12,967 nucleotides of DNA, from contig QHPN01000116.1 in NCBI GenBank assembly GCA_003219115.1, positions 1 to 12,967 of the forward strand. The letters are read 5' to 3'. The translations under genes and the position numbers were made by a program. Shown in pieces: positions 12,684-12,967 of the stretch. How positions within the stretch are numbered: position 1 is the first letter of the stretch; every line of letters begins with the position of its first letter. The notes below the pieces were generated by a model. It saw nothing but the letters and a program-made list of their open reading frames with translations. It ran no database searches and was not told the DNA's origin. The stretch is from Verrucomicrobiota bacterium. GTDB taxonomy: Bacteria > Verrucomicrobiota > Verrucomicrobiia > Chthoniobacterales > UBA10450.

Positions 12684-12758
12684 TGGCTCCAGCGGTAGGA
12701 TTCGAACCTACGACCAATCGGTTAACAGCCGACCGCTCTACCACTGAGCTACGCTGGA
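12684..12758 (-). tRNA. tRNA-Asn (GTT)
   Basis: On the minus strand the segment folds into a standard cloverleaf of 75 bases with encoded CCA: acceptor stem TCCAGCG/CGCTGGA, D arm with AGCTCAGTGGTAGAGC, anticodon loop CTGTTAA with anticodon GTT (complement of 12724-12726), and T arm GTAGG-TTCGAAT-CCTAC. All stems pair well, in contrast to the degenerate copy at 12342-12424. Confidence 0.96.
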
Positions 12759-12759
12759 T

Positions 12760-12967
12760 CGGGATCTGGAAATTTGGCGCGGCAATTTTGCGCAATTGGC
12801 TAGACACAGCAAGCAACGATTGCGCTGCCACAGCTTAGTTGCGGGCCGGTTCAACCCCGGTCCCGCGGCCGCGGGATCATGAGGCTGTTCGTGAAAGACC
12901 TGTCGATGGATAGAAGCCGTCCCCTCCCTTTCGAAGGACGTAAACTCGGTGGACTGCCGACATCCGG
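12760..12967 (+). ncRNA. ssrA: possible tmRNA (ssrA) fragment: tag frame and pseudoknot region, 5' part missing, 3' beyond the window
   Basis: A short frame GCA...GCT TAG (12809-12838) reads ASNDCAATA and stop, as a proteolysis-tag frame might. It is followed by a strong hairpin (12841-12866), a GGGATCATGAGG segment (12872-12883) similar to the GGGGATCAAGAGAGG segment of E. coli tmRNA, and GACGTAAACTCGGTGGACTG (12937-12956), like the TAAACT-containing pseudoknot segments of many tmRNAs. Against it, the tag does not end in the usual ALAA. There is also no room for the tRNA-like 5' domain (GG...TTCGAC), because the antisense tRNA-Asn begins only about 50 bases before the tag. If real, it is a 5'-truncated copy or an unusual form. 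I make this call by pattern recall only. Confidence 0.35.

Noticed and set aside
12607..12831. Minus-strand frame running through the tRNA-Asn into the GIY-YIG start
   Set aside because: Most of the frame is the translated tRNA; only its last 21 codons are protein-like and these belong to the GIY-YIG gene starting at 12672.
1..12967. CRISPR arrays, insertion sequences, phage genes or toxin-antitoxin pairs
   Set aside because: No regularly spaced repeats, transposase or integrase motifs, or paired small antitoxin/toxin frames were seen on either strand.

Overview
The window looks like a chromosomal stretch from an uncultured or soil-type member of the Verrucomicrobiota. The main pointer is an exported protein with a VPDSG-type C-terminal sorting signal. 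Supporting pointers are large cyclase/TolB-like/TPR proteins in several copies and short palindromic repeats between genes. The assignment is inferred from gene content only. Nearly all genes lie on the minus strand, so the region reads from right to left.

From right to left: the right edge (12760-12967) holds a possible fragment of a transfer-messenger RNA on the plus strand. Next to it are a tRNA-Asn, a frameshifted GIY-YIG nuclease gene and a broken second copy of the tRNA-Asn, together forming a small duplication. An initiator tRNA-Met (plus strand) follows. Two short minus-strand groups come next: a DUF72 gene with a DUF2062 membrane protein gene, then a frameshifted lipoprotein gene. 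A tight cluster follows: D-alanyl-D-alanine carboxypeptidase, 6-phosphofructokinase and a class III cyclase/TolB-like/TPR protein, with gaps of 11 and 21 bases.

The left half is a tandem arrangement of two cyclase-then-HPPD pairs. In the right pair the cyclase (5650-7647) is intact, but the 4-hydroxyphenylpyruvate dioxygenase copy is cut after about 61 codons and joined to a fragment of argininosuccinate synthase. In the left pair both the cyclase (1480-3846) and HPPD (203-1336) are intact. HPPD is followed after 18 bases by the start of homogentisate 1,2-dioxygenase, giving two successive steps of tyrosine breakdown. Between the pairs lie the VPDSG-type exported protein (plus strand) and two relics: a cyclase N-terminus and an 18-codon N-terminus of another TolB/TPR-type protein.

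The clearest theme is repeated duplication and decay: three cyclase N-termini, two HPPD 5' ends, two tRNA-Asn copies, two single-base frameshifts at homopolymers and several palindromic repeats. I see no CRISPR array, transposase, phage gene or recognisable defence system. The most unusual points are the HPPD/argG chimera, non-canonical substrate residues shared by both cyclases, the palindrome-disrupted pseudo-tRNA beside the GIY-YIG gene, and the possible 5'-truncated tmRNA.
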